This document shows positions 7,334 through 15,071 of a stretch of 37,812 nt of DNA, piece by piece. The stretch is from the NCBI GenBank assembly GCA_036381175.1, contig DASVDI010000040.1, forward strand, positions 1 to 37,812. Direction: 5' to 3'. The notes under the pieces were generated by a model. The model worked only from the letters and a program-made list of their open reading frames with translations. It searched no databases and was not told the DNA's origin. Within the stretch, counting starts at the first letter, position 1, and each line of letters begins with the position of its first letter. Origin of the DNA: JAJUFS01 sp036381175 (GTDB taxonomy: Bacteria; Pseudomonadota; Gammaproteobacteria; Natronospirales; JAJUFS01). Made by a program: the position numbers and the translations under genes.

Positions 7334-7858
7334 CTATCGCTTCAGGATGAACTCTCGGTCGACCGTCTCACCGACCTTGAATCCGTACTCGCCGATCTTG
7401 CTGAATCCATGACGGCCATAGAAGCGTTGCGCGCCGAGGTTCTCCGACCACACACCGATGTACAGCGGCGTTCGGCCTTGCGCTTCGAGCCATTCAAGCC
7501 CGATATCCATGAGGCGCGAACCGAGTCGCAGATTGTGATATTGCGCGAGCACGTAGAGCTGATGGATTTCTCCCGCCAGCGGTTCACAATTTTCGATCGG
7601 CAGTTTGCACGCGCCCACGGTGATGAAACCGATCGGCGTGTCATCGGCAAACACTGCAACCCAGACAGCGCGATCAGGATCTGCAAGCGTGCGCGCCCAC
7701 GCAGTCACCGAATGAGACTCGTCGAGGAAGGCCTGCAGATCTTCTTCGCGGTACAGATGACCGAAGGTTCCGCTGAATGTTGCTGCGCCCAGTGCAGCCA
7801 GCATCCCGGCGTCGTTTGTTGTCGCGCGACGAATGATGGGCGGAGCGTTTTCGTTCAT
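7334..7858 (-). CDS. GNAT-family N-acetyltransferase
   Basis: This 174-residue protein has a GNAT fold: IIRRATTNDAGMLAALG at the N terminus, FADDTPIGFITVGA in the core strands, QLYVLAQYHNLRLGSRLM as the acetyl-CoA loop (a weak form of R/QxxGxG), and NLGAQRFYGRHGFSKIGEY at the end. The acceptor substrate is unknown. The ATG at 7858 fits the family. A GTG at 7903 would overlap the TGA of the DUF2200 gene (GTGA) and add 15 residues, and this coupled start cannot be excluded. Confidence 0.86.
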   Translation of the reverse strand: MNENAPPIIRRATTNDAGMLAALGAATFSGTFGHLYREEDLQAFLDESHSVTAWARTLADPDRAVWVAVFADDTPIGFITVGACKLPIENCEPLAGEIHQLYVLAQYHNLRLGSRLMDIGLEWLEAQGRTPLYIGVWSENLGAQRFYGRHGFSKIGEYGFKVGETVDREFILKR

Positions 7859-7899
7859 CAAGATTCCAGTAACAGAAAAAATGGCGCCGGCTTCCTTTG

Positions 7900-8250
7900 T
7901 CACTTCCGCAAGATCTTCTCCATCGCCTTTCCCTTTGCGAGTTCATCGATCAATTTATCGAGGTATCGAATCTCGCGCATGAGCGGTTCTTCGATATCTT
8001 CCACCCGGACACCACAGACCACACCTTTGATCAACGCACGCGCGGGATTCATTTGCGGCGCTTCTGCAAAAAAGGTCTCGAAGTCCACCTGCTTTTTCAG
8101 CAGCGCTTCGAATTGTTTCTGGCTGTATCCAGTCAACCAGCCAATAATTTCATCGACTTCGCTTTTCGTGCGTCCCTTCTTCTCCGCCTTGGCAACGTAA
8201 TGCGGATAAACGCTGGCGAAACTCGTGGTGTAGATACGATGTTTTGACAT
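7900..8250 (-). CDS. DUF2200 family protein
   Basis: This 116-residue protein matches the DUF2200 family from the first residue (MSKHRIYTTSFASVYPHYVAKAEKKGR, TKSEVDEIIGWLTGYS, then a C-terminal helix RYLDKLIDELAKGKAMEKILRK). The family is small, cytosolic and uncharacterised. Its stop touches a possible GTG start of the GNAT gene downstream, so the two probably share a transcript. Confidence 0.88.
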   Translation of the reverse strand: MSKHRIYTTSFASVYPHYVAKAEKKGRTKSEVDEIIGWLTGYSQKQFEALLKKQVDFETFFAEAPQMNPARALIKGVVCGVRVEDIEEPLMREIRYLDKLIDELAKGKAMEKILRK

Positions 8251-8274
8251 GCCGTCCTCGCTTTTGATCGGTCG

Positions 8275-8466
8275 TTAGTCTGCCGCCGCAAAATGCGCCA
8301 TCTGATCCGCGTAGGCCTTCCTGAACGGCGGCCGTGCCGTGGCGCGCGCGACATACTCGTGGCACGCGCGATATTCCGCGAGCGCGCAGCGGACGCGGAT
8401 GTCACGCACGTAACCGCGCGGCGTCTCGGGAACCCAATCGCAGGTGGTGATGACAAGGTCAGCCAT
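8275..8466 (-). pseudogene. Glutathione S-transferase with large internal in-frame deletion
   Basis: The 63 codons join a GST N terminus (PRGYVRDIRVRCALAE) directly to a GST C terminus (EYVARATARPPFRKAYADQM). Compared with the intact GST at 6060-6725, residues about 31 to 185 are missing. That removes most of the thioredoxin-like domain, including the glutathione-binding Pro and the SNAIL region, and most of the helical domain. The frame is kept. Both GST ends contain a similar Leu-Ala/Glu-Glu stretch, so deletion between short similar sequences is plausible. It is probably a dead remnant; a functional mini-protein is unlikely but not excluded. Confidence 0.75.
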
Positions 8467-8489
8467 TCGGCATCTCCTGCGATGATGAA

Positions 8490-8834
8490 CTAGCCGATGT
8501 TGCCGATCCGCCACTGGTGCAAAAGGACGATTGCGGGCAACGCCACCGAGAGACCCATGGCGAGTGCAACATGCCAGCCACTGACGCCGCCATTTGACTC
8601 CCGGCGCTTGCCGTATGCATAGGCGGTTGAAACGAGCGCCGCCAGGATAACGGCGGCAACGACAACGACCAGCGCCATGACTACCGTCTCCGCTGTTTCA
8701 GGCCACGGATTATCGCCATGGACGAACAGCCACAAGATGCCGGCGCCCACGCCGCCTGCAAAGACTGAACCAATAACGGCAGCCATGGCGCTCGGCAGGA
8801 AGAAGATCAGCGGATATGAGAATCGGGCTTTCAT
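8490..8834 (-). CDS. Hypothetical membrane protein, three helices
   Basis: This 114-residue protein has three hydrophobic segments (about 8-36, 47-73 and 85-105), separated by short polar loops (HGDNPWPET and KRRESNGG). It has no recognised domain or conserved catalytic residue. It lies between the GST remnant and the methyltransferase gene on the same strand. Codon use resembles its neighbours, and the clean hydrophobic pattern makes it a credible gene. Confidence 0.6.
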   Translation of the reverse strand: MKARFSYPLIFFLPSAMAAVIGSVFAGGVGAGILWLFVHGDNPWPETAETVVMALVVVVAAVILAALVSTAYAYGKRRESNGGVSGWHVALAMGLSVALPAIVLLHQWRIGNIG

Positions 8835-8931
8835 CGGTGAGGATCTGACTCTTGCGATGCCTGAAGTTCGAGTTTATCGCTATCACGCCAAAACGTTTTC
8901 TCGGCTATACGCCGAGACTCACGGGCTCAGC

Positions 8932-9627
8932 TCATGCCTTCCTCGAGTACCAGGCATGGATAAGCACCGCCTGGAAAAACAGCACGGGATTCTCGAACCC
9001 GCCCGCCGCAATGATGGCTTCAACGTCATCGACAGGAAGCACGGCAACATCGCGGCGATACGCCTCGCGCAACCGCTCGATACCGTCGGGCGGAACATCC
9101 GCGCTCTTCATCATCTGCCACCAGGTTTCAAGACGGCTTTCGTAAACCGTCGAGTGCACGTCGGAGGCGAGATCGGAACTCACGAGAATGCCGCCGGGCT
9201 TCAGGCGCTCGGCGATACCGCGAAAGAAACCGGATCTCGTCTCCCGATCCAGCATGAACTGCGAAACCAGCAGGCAGGTCGCGGCATCAAATGCGTCGGA
9301 AGGCGGCAGCGAATCAAGATAGCCCTGGTGAAAGACACAGCGCGACGCGAACTCATGCTCCTCGGCCCGGCCGCGACAGACATCGAGCATCGCGTGCGAC
9401 GGTTCAACGACCGTAAAACGCCACTGCGGGAATTCGTTGGCGAGATAAACAAGCTCGGCGCCGGTTCCGGCCCCCACGCAAAGCACACGTGCATCGACAG
9501 GCAGCCCGGAAAAAACCGCTCGCACGAGCAAATGCAGCGCCTCGCGCACGGAGCTGAGCTTCTTCCACTGATCGTCGTATGACGCCGCCTGCTGATCGAA
9601 GTTGGCAATCAATTCTTCCTGGTGCAT
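8932..9627 (-). CDS. Class I SAM-dependent methyltransferase
   Basis: This 231-residue protein has a Rossmann methyltransferase core. Motif I is VLCVGAGTGAELVYLA (about 48-63), the acidic end of strand two is VVEPSHAML, and DAATCLLVSQFML and LKPGGILVSSDL are motifs IV and V. The C-terminal third resembles ubiquinone/tRNA-type methyltransferases, but the substrate cannot be assigned. The ATG at 9627 has AAAGGAG seven bases upstream, better than an in-frame start at 9648. It is divergent from the DUF305/LVIVD gene. The 244-bp gap between them holds no site I recognise. Confidence 0.88.
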   Translation of the reverse strand: MHQEELIANFDQQAASYDDQWKKLSSVREALHLLVRAVFSGLPVDARVLCVGAGTGAELVYLANEFPQWRFTVVEPSHAMLDVCRGRAEEHEFASRCVFHQGYLDSLPPSDAFDAATCLLVSQFMLDRETRSGFFRGIAERLKPGGILVSSDLASDVHSTVYESRLETWWQMMKSADVPPDGIERLREAYRRDVAVLPVDDVEAIIAAGGFENPVLFFQAVLIHAWYSRKA

Positions 9628-9871
9628 TTTTTCTCCTTTACCTGTCACTGATTACGCAGCTCCTCATGGCCCTCGCTGCCGGCAAGCCCGGACATGCATT
9701 GCATTCAACCGCCTGCGGATTTTTTGGCCAATCCTGAACTAAAAAGAGTTTTCGGGGTCTTTCACGTCACAACTCAGGGATAACCTGAACCAACGACATC
9801 CTTCTGATAGATTGGCCTGCCCAAAGACTCGCTGATCGCCAAACAAGACTCGCAGCACAGGAGCCAAACCC

Positions 9872-12334
9872 TTGAACGCCATAACTTATACGTTCGCTCG
9901 CCTGCTTTCCTGCGTCATCGCCGCGCTGGCCCTGATGGCACACGCGCCCGTCTCCATGGCCCAGAACATGGACCAGGACGCCCCGATCGTCCACCCCGGC
10001 GCCCCCGGCGAAGCGTCGCAGGCGCTCAGCGCCAAAGAGGCGATCGCGATTGCCGACACCAGCTACTCGCCGGCCGACGTCCGGTTCATGCAGGACATGA
10101 TTCCGCATCATTACCAGGCAGTGCAGATGGCCGCACTGGTGGCCGATCGCACGAACCGCCCGGAGTTGATCGACGTGGCCGGCCGCATCGACGCCTCCCA
10201 GGAAGACGAAATTGCCTTCATGCAAAAGTGGCTGCGCGAACGCGGTGAACGCGTGCCGGAGCCGGATGCCCACGCGGGCATGCACACCGGCCACCTGATG
10301 GCCGGCATGGCCACGCCCCAGCAGATGGCGGAGCTGGCCAGCCTGAAAGGCGTTGCCTTCGACCGGATGTTCCTCGAGCTGATGATCGCTCACCACGAGG
10401 GTGCGGTCAGGATGGTTGAGGAATTGCTGGAACAGCCGGGTTCCGCCTACGACCCGGTGCTGCTCGAATTCACGACCGACGTCACCAACGACCAGAACGC
10501 CGAGATCGAACGCATGCATGCGCTGCTGATCGGGCTGTCTTCCGATCCCCGCGCAGGGCTCGCTGCCGGGTTCCACAATGCGGGCCAGGCGATCATGAAC
10601 CTGCAACTCGTGGCCTCGCTGCCGAGGCCGCCCGGATTCTTCGATCCCCAAAACCCGGCGCAGTTGCCCTCGCAGCTTCTGGAGGCAGACGGTGATGCAG
10701 ACAAAGACGCGGATGCAGGCGATGACGCCGAGGATCCGGAGAAGGAGGCAGGCGGGGATTCACGCTCGCCGCTTTTGAGCTTCGCCAACACCGACATGGC
10801 CTTCGCAGGCGACGTGATGGTGGCCGGCAGCTATCACGGCTTCAACGTCTATCGACTGCAGGATGACGGTGTACCCGAGCTGCTCAGCTCCGTGGTTTGC
10901 CCCGGCGGCCAGGGCGACGTGTCCATCGTCGGCGATCTCCTTCTGATGTCGGTCGAGCAGACACGCGGCCGTCTTGATTGCGGCCTTGAGGGCGTCAGCG
11001 AGGAAATCAGCCCCGAGCGCTTTCGCGGGCTGCGCATCTTCGACATCAGCGACCTGACGAAGCCGGTGCAGGTGGGTGCGGTCCAGACCTGCCGCGGCTC
11101 GCACACGCATTCGGTCGTCTCGGCCAATGAAGACGGAAACATCATCGTCTACGTCTCCGGCACCGCAGGCGTGCGCGATGAGGAAGAGCTTGCAGGCTGC
11201 ATCGGTGACATTCCGGGCGACGCGCGCACCGCGCTGTTCCGCATCGACGTCGTCGAGATTCCCATCGACGATCCTGCGAGCGCGCGTATTGTCGACAGCC
11301 CCGCCGTGTTCGCCGATGCCGGGGAAGGCAACCTCGCCGGCCTCTGGCGCGGCGGCGACCACGGTGACGAGACGCAGGAAACGAACCGCACCGATCACTG
11401 CCACGACATCACTGTGTTCCCGGAGCACGAGATTGCCGCGGGCGCATGCTCGGGCAACGGCATCATCTTCGACATCTCCGATCCGCTGCACCCGGAGCGG
11501 ATCGACACCGTTGTCGATGAGGGCTTTGCCTACTGGCACTCCGCGACCTTCAACAACGACGGCACCAAGGTCATCTTCACGGACGAATGGGGCGGCGGCA
11601 GCCGTGCGCGCTGCCGTGCGTACGATCCCCTCACCTGGGGCGCGAACGCCATCTACGATATCGTCGACAACCAGCTCGAGTTCCGCAGCCACTACAAGCT
11701 GCCGGCGCCGCAGACCGAGCAGGAAAACTGCGTCGCGCACAACGGCTCCATCGTGCCGGTCCCCGGCCGCGACATCTTCGTGCAGGCCTGGTACCAGGGC
11801 GGCGTCTCCGTGATGGATTTCACCGATTCGGCGAACCCCGTCGAGATCGCGTACTTCGACCGCGGCCCGATGAACGCCGAGGAGCTCGTCTTCGGCGGCT
11901 ACTGGTCCACCTACTTCTACGACGGCAAGATCTACGGCACCGAAATCATGCGCGGCATCGACGTGCTGTCGCTCGTTCCCAGTGAATACCTGACCGCGAA
12001 TGAAATCGCGGCGGCGGCGCTGGCGGACCAGAATGAGCTGTTCAATCCGCAGCAGCAGTTCCCCGTGAGCTGGCCTGCGGAACCGGTTGTGGCACTCGCG
12101 TACCTCGACCAGTTGAAGCGCAACGAGGGATTGCCGGCATCGACCATCGCCGAGCTGACCGCAGCGCTGGACAACGCGGCAACGCAACTCGAAAACGGTG
12201 CAGAAGATGATGACCTCGCCGACACGCTGGAATCGTTTGCCGAATCGCTCGAAGGCAAAGGTGACGACATCAAGGCGAAGCGGCTGGCCGGGTTGGCCGG
12301 AACGCTGGGCGGGATTGCAGAGAGACTGCGTTAA
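9872..12334 (+). CDS. Exported DUF305 / LVIVD beta-propeller fusion protein
   Basis: This 820-residue protein starts with TTG and an AGGAG upstream. Residues 1-30 are a signal peptide (probable cleavage after VSMA). A DUF305 domain (about 55-225) shows the family pairs MIPHHYQAVQMA (H79, H80) and MIAHHEGAVRM (H174, H175). DUF305 proteins are periplasmic four-helix bundles, and some bind copper. An Asp/Glu/Ala-rich linker (about 275-295) leads into a long region with repeated short strands (FANTDMAFAGDVMVAG, LRIFDISDLTKPVQVG, IIFDISDPLHPERID), typical of the LVIVD seven-bladed propeller. The last 100 residues are helical. A copper or surface-binding role is inferred from the DUF305 part only. 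A strong terminator follows. Confidence 0.85.
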   Translation: MNAITYTFARLLSCVIAALALMAHAPVSMAQNMDQDAPIVHPGAPGEASQALSAKEAIAIADTSYSPADVRFMQDMIPHHYQAVQMAALVADRTNRPELIDVAGRIDASQEDEIAFMQKWLRERGERVPEPDAHAGMHTGHLMAGMATPQQMAELASLKGVAFDRMFLELMIAHHEGAVRMVEELLEQPGSAYDPVLLEFTTDVTNDQNAEIERMHALLIGLSSDPRAGLAAGFHNAGQAIMNLQLVASLPRPPGFFDPQNPAQLPSQLLEADGDADKDADAGDDAEDPEKEAGGDSRSPLLSFANTDMAFAGDVMVAGSYHGFNVYRLQDDGVPELLSSVVCPGGQGDVSIVGDLLLMSVEQTRGRLDCGLEGVSEEISPERFRGLRIFDISDLTKPVQVGAVQTCRGSHTHSVVSANEDGNIIVYVSGTAGVRDEEELAGCIGDIPGDARTALFRIDVVEIPIDDPASARIVDSPAVFADAGEGNLAGLWRGGDHGDETQETNRTDHCHDITVFPEHEIAAGACSGNGIIFDISDPLHPERIDTVVDEGFAYWHSATFNNDGTKVIFTDEWGGGSRARCRAYDPLTWGANAIYDIVDNQLEFRSHYKLPAPQTEQENCVAHNGSIVPVPGRDIFVQAWYQGGVSVMDFTDSANPVEIAYFDRGPMNAEELVFGGYWSTYFYDGKIYGTEIMRGIDVLSLVPSEYLTANEIAAAALADQNELFNPQQQFPVSWPAEPVVALAYLDQLKRNEGLPASTIAELTAALDNAATQLENGAEDDDLADTLESFAESLEGKGDDIKAKRLAGLAGTLGGIAERLR

Positions 12335-12350
12335 CCGCAAGTGAAATGTG

Positions 12351-12380
12351 AGAAACGCCCCTTCGGGGGCGTTTCTTTTT
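12351..12380. terminator. Strong rho-independent terminator
   Basis: AGAAACGCCCC and GGGGCGTTTCT form a perfect 11-bp stem with a TTCG tetraloop, followed by TTTT. It sits 16 bases after the DUF305/LVIVD stop. The A-rich 5' side could also serve the convergent minus-strand GFA gene. Confidence 0.95.
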
Positions 12381-12432
12381 CTCACCCCGATTCTTTTCCT
12401 GCCTTCCCTGTTTCCACTTCTCTCGCCAACGT

Positions 12433-12840
12433 TCAACCCGGCAGTCCGTCGATTCTCGGAACGTCTTCCAGGCGTTGATCCCACTCCGCGCTGCTCGCAA
12501 CGAGAATATGCGCATCGGGTTGCATCTCGATGGCACTGTCGAGACTTCCGGCAGGGATCACCAGCAGGGCGCCATTCATTTGCACGGAGGGCACAGGCGC
12601 GCCGCATTCCGAGCAGAAACTTCTTTCATGGCGCGTCGCTGGAACACGAAACGTCCTGACCTTGCCTTCACCCGACACCCAGCAAAGTGTCGCCGTTGAT
12701 GAGAACAGGTTGGCGCCGTGCGCGGAACCTGTGCCCTTTCGGCAGCGACCGCAGTGGCACAGGAAAAAGTGCTCGAAATCGCCGAGAACTTCGAACCGGA
12801 TTTCACCGCAAAGACAGGAACCCGTGTGCTTGCCGGTCAT
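12433..12840 (-). CDS. GFA-family zinc protein (glutathione-dependent formaldehyde-activating type)
   Basis: This 135-residue protein has the GFA/Mss4-like zinc fold: GSCLCGEIRFEV, then CHCGRCRKGTGSAHGANLF, and CSECGAPVPS. These cysteines form the zinc sites of the family. The original activity (formaldehyde with glutathione) is disputed for most members, so a general role in small electrophile handling is the safe statement. The ATG at 12840 is chosen because AGGAG sits at proper spacing (AGGAGATGCCAATG). Confidence 0.88.
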   Translation of the reverse strand: MTGKHTGSCLCGEIRFEVLGDFEHFFLCHCGRCRKGTGSAHGANLFSSTATLCWVSGEGKVRTFRVPATRHERSFCSECGAPVPSVQMNGALLVIPAGSLDSAIEMQPDAHILVASSAEWDQRLEDVPRIDGLPG

Positions 12841-12939
12841 TGGCATCTCCTTGCGCAATGAACTTCCCGTATTCGGGGCCGGAGTAAAAACACCGCGCCG
12901 GATTTTTATACGCCGGCCCCGGCTGTGCAAGCTTCGGCT

Positions 12940-13425
12940 TCAACCACGCTCGGCCGCTTCGATCGCGGCGATGTCGATCTTGCCCATCTGCATCATCGCG
13001 TCGAATGCACGTTTCGCGGCGGCCCGGTCGGTGCCGGTGACCGCGCGCGTCAGCGCAATCGGTGTGATCTGCCATGATATTCCCCATTTGTCCTTGCACC
13101 AGCCACAGACGCTTTCCTGGCCGCCGTTGCCGACGATTGCGTTCCAGTAGCGATCCGTTTCGGCCTGGTCAACCGTTGCGACCTGGAACGAAAACGCCTC
13201 GCTGTGCTTGAACATCGGCCCGCCGTTGAGGCCGATGCACGGGATGCCCATGACCGTGAACTCGACGGTCAGGACACCGCCTTGTTGTCCCGAGGGATGG
13301 TCGCCCGGTGCGCGGTGCACCGCATCCAGGGACGAATCGGGAAAGGTCTCGGCGTAAAACCGCGCCGCTTCTTCCGCATCGCCTTCGTACCAAAGGCAGA
13401 TCGTGTTCTTGGCAGGTGTTGTCAT
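12940..13425 (-). CDS. VOC-family PhnB-like protein
   Basis: This 161-residue protein is a PhnB/3-demethylubiquinone-type VOC member: NTICLWYEGDAEEAARFYAETFPDS, then FTVMGIPCIGLNGG, and CGWCKDKWGISWQITP. The C-terminal helix region AKRAFDAMMQMGKIDIAAIEAA is typical of this subfamily. GAGGGAGAAGCGAC precedes the ATG. Substrate is unknown. Confidence 0.88.
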   Translation of the reverse strand: MTTPAKNTICLWYEGDAEEAARFYAETFPDSSLDAVHRAPGDHPSGQQGGVLTVEFTVMGIPCIGLNGGPMFKHSEAFSFQVATVDQAETDRYWNAIVGNGGQESVCGWCKDKWGISWQITPIALTRAVTGTDRAAAKRAFDAMMQMGKIDIAAIEAAERG

Positions 13426-13622
13426 GTCGCTTCTCCCTCGTGGCAGCGTTCATCAGCTTTATATTAATGAGTGGCGTCCTGCTCCGCCGGCATTTCGCCG
13501 GGCAGCCTTGCCCGCCACTTGCAGATACGACGAACGAGCTGGCAAGGATTCGACAGACGTGCGGAAAAAAATCGGGTTACCGGGCCCTCGGCACACTGAA
13601 GCGATGCGGGGTGAAGAGGATC

Positions 13623-14876
13623 TTACGAACGCGCTTTCCCGTCGCCGTACGCCTCCCGCGACCACACGGCGCGCGCGGCGATCGCAAGCCCGAACGATGC
13701 AAGCACGCACCATCCCGCCATCCACAACATCTGCGTGGGCAGCTCAACGCCGAGATCGATGAGCGCGCCGGTGATGCCTGGCCCAAGCGCGGTGGAGAGC
13801 ACCATCGCGGACACGATGATCGCGCGAATGCCGCCGAGATTTGCCAAGCCATACGCTTCCGGCCACAGCGCACCAAGCAGCGTCTGCGTAAAGCCGTTGC
13901 TGATGCCGAGCAGGAACATGAAGACATAGATTCCCCAGACCGGCGTCACCAGCCCCACCGCCATTGATGCGACCGCCAGCGGAATCAGGAAGAACGGCAG
14001 CAACCGAAGCGCGCCGAAGCGATCGACCAGGTGGCCGCACAGCAGGCCGAACACTACCGTTGTTGCCGCCATCACCGGAAATGCGGCCGCGAACACGAGC
14101 GGATCGTATCCGCGCAGCGCCACGAGATAACCCTGGTGAAAGAAAATGGTTGTACCGATGAACGGCGGCGCCAGCGTGCCGACAAGCAGCAGGTAGAAAA
14201 CCGGGTCGCGCATCACCTCGCCACGCGTCCAGTCGCGTGCAATGCGCGCACTTTTCGAATGATGTTCCGCCGGTTGCGGAACACGCGGAACGCGAAGCGA
14301 GTTCACGATCAGCGGATAACCCACAAGCACCAGCAGCAGCGCTGATGCAATCCACGGCAATCGCCAGTCTCCCGCCTCGGCGAGGAACGCGACCGCCACC
14401 GGGAACACCGCCGAACCGAACTGCACACCGAGCGCGACCAGCGCCATGGCTTGTCCCCGCGCGGCGACAAACCAGCGGCCCGTCTCGGTGAACGCGATCT
14501 CCGTCATCATTCCCTGGCCGAACAGGCGCAGCAAATAAAGCGCGAACGCCAGCACTGCCACGTGCGGCGCGAAAGCCAGCAACGCACAGGCAACCGCAAG
14601 CAAGGGAATGGAAAAGCGCGCCACCTTCCAGCTCGGCATCACATCGAGCGTGCGGCCGAGCCACGGCAGCGTGATCGCGCTCGCAAGCGTCGCCGCCATG
14701 TAGAGCACGCCAAACCCGCCGGCCGAAAGCTCGAACTGCGCGCGCAGATCGTTGCCGGACAAACCGACGAAAAACGTCTGACCGAAAGACGAGAAAAACG
14801 TCAGCAGAAAACCGCCACCGATCCAGCGGAAGTTGTTCTTGATGAACGAAGCATTATCGTGAAGAAACAGGCGCAT
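13623..14876 (-). CDS. MFS transporter
   Basis: This 417-residue protein has about 12 hydrophobic helices in two halves, with a basic MFS loop motif LGRTLDVMPSWKVAR after helix 2 and CGHLVDRFGALR in the equivalent position of the second half. No substrate signature is visible. It resembles the group of transporters annotated as CynX/OFA-like or monocarboxylate-like. The C terminus is short and basic. It is divergent from the Fic gene, and its start is 86 bases from the first dyad of the Fic promoter array. Confidence 0.85.
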   Translation of the reverse strand: MRLFLHDNASFIKNNFRWIGGGFLLTFFSSFGQTFFVGLSGNDLRAQFELSAGGFGVLYMAATLASAITLPWLGRTLDVMPSWKVARFSIPLLAVACALLAFAPHVAVLAFALYLLRLFGQGMMTEIAFTETGRWFVAARGQAMALVALGVQFGSAVFPVAVAFLAEAGDWRLPWIASALLLVLVGYPLIVNSLRVPRVPQPAEHHSKSARIARDWTRGEVMRDPVFYLLLVGTLAPPFIGTTIFFHQGYLVALRGYDPLVFAAAFPVMAATTVVFGLLCGHLVDRFGALRLLPFFLIPLAVASMAVGLVTPVWGIYVFMFLLGISNGFTQTLLGALWPEAYGLANLGGIRAIIVSAMVLSTALGPGITGALIDLGVELPTQMLWMAGWCVLASFGLAIAARAVWSREAYGDGKARS

Positions 14877-14961
14877 GGCGGACGGTATTGTGCCTGAAGG
14901 GGTATTTGGGGGGAGCTGTGCACAGGGAACACAGCCGCCCGTTTCGCGACCCGACCCGTCA

Positions 14962-15071
14962 TGCGGAGAATAGCTCGCATAATCTCCGCAAATTTTGCGA
15001 AGATTAGGCTTGTGGATGCGGAGTATCGGGAGGATAATCTCCGCACATAATGCGGAATTAAGAAAAAATAT
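14962..15071 (+). promoter_or_regulatory. 55-bp tandem repeat with paired dyads before the Fic gene
   Basis: Two imperfect 55-bp units (14962-15016 and 15017-15071) lie end to end up to the Fic start. Each begins with a 29-bp dyad whose arms are TGCGGAG and CTCCGCA (14962-14990 and 15017-15045). Each dyad is followed at the same distance by a third half-site, TGCGAAGATTA (14996-15006) or TGCGGAATTA (15051-15060). The shared half-site is TGCGGAGATTA. Six half-sites in this order suggest cooperative operator binding, perhaps by the Fic protein's own winged helix. Confidence 0.75.

Noticed and set aside
10760..12607. Minus-strand open frame of 615 codons opposite the DUF305/LVIVD gene
   Set aside because: It is rich in Arg, Val, His and Ala with no domain, and it lies under a protein with clear signal peptide and repeats. 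It is a GC-driven shadow.
14962..15071. Possible CRISPR array before the Fic gene
   Set aside because: There are only two 55-bp units, they are imperfect, have internal dyads and no unique spacers, and no cas gene is in the window. A promoter operator array fits better.
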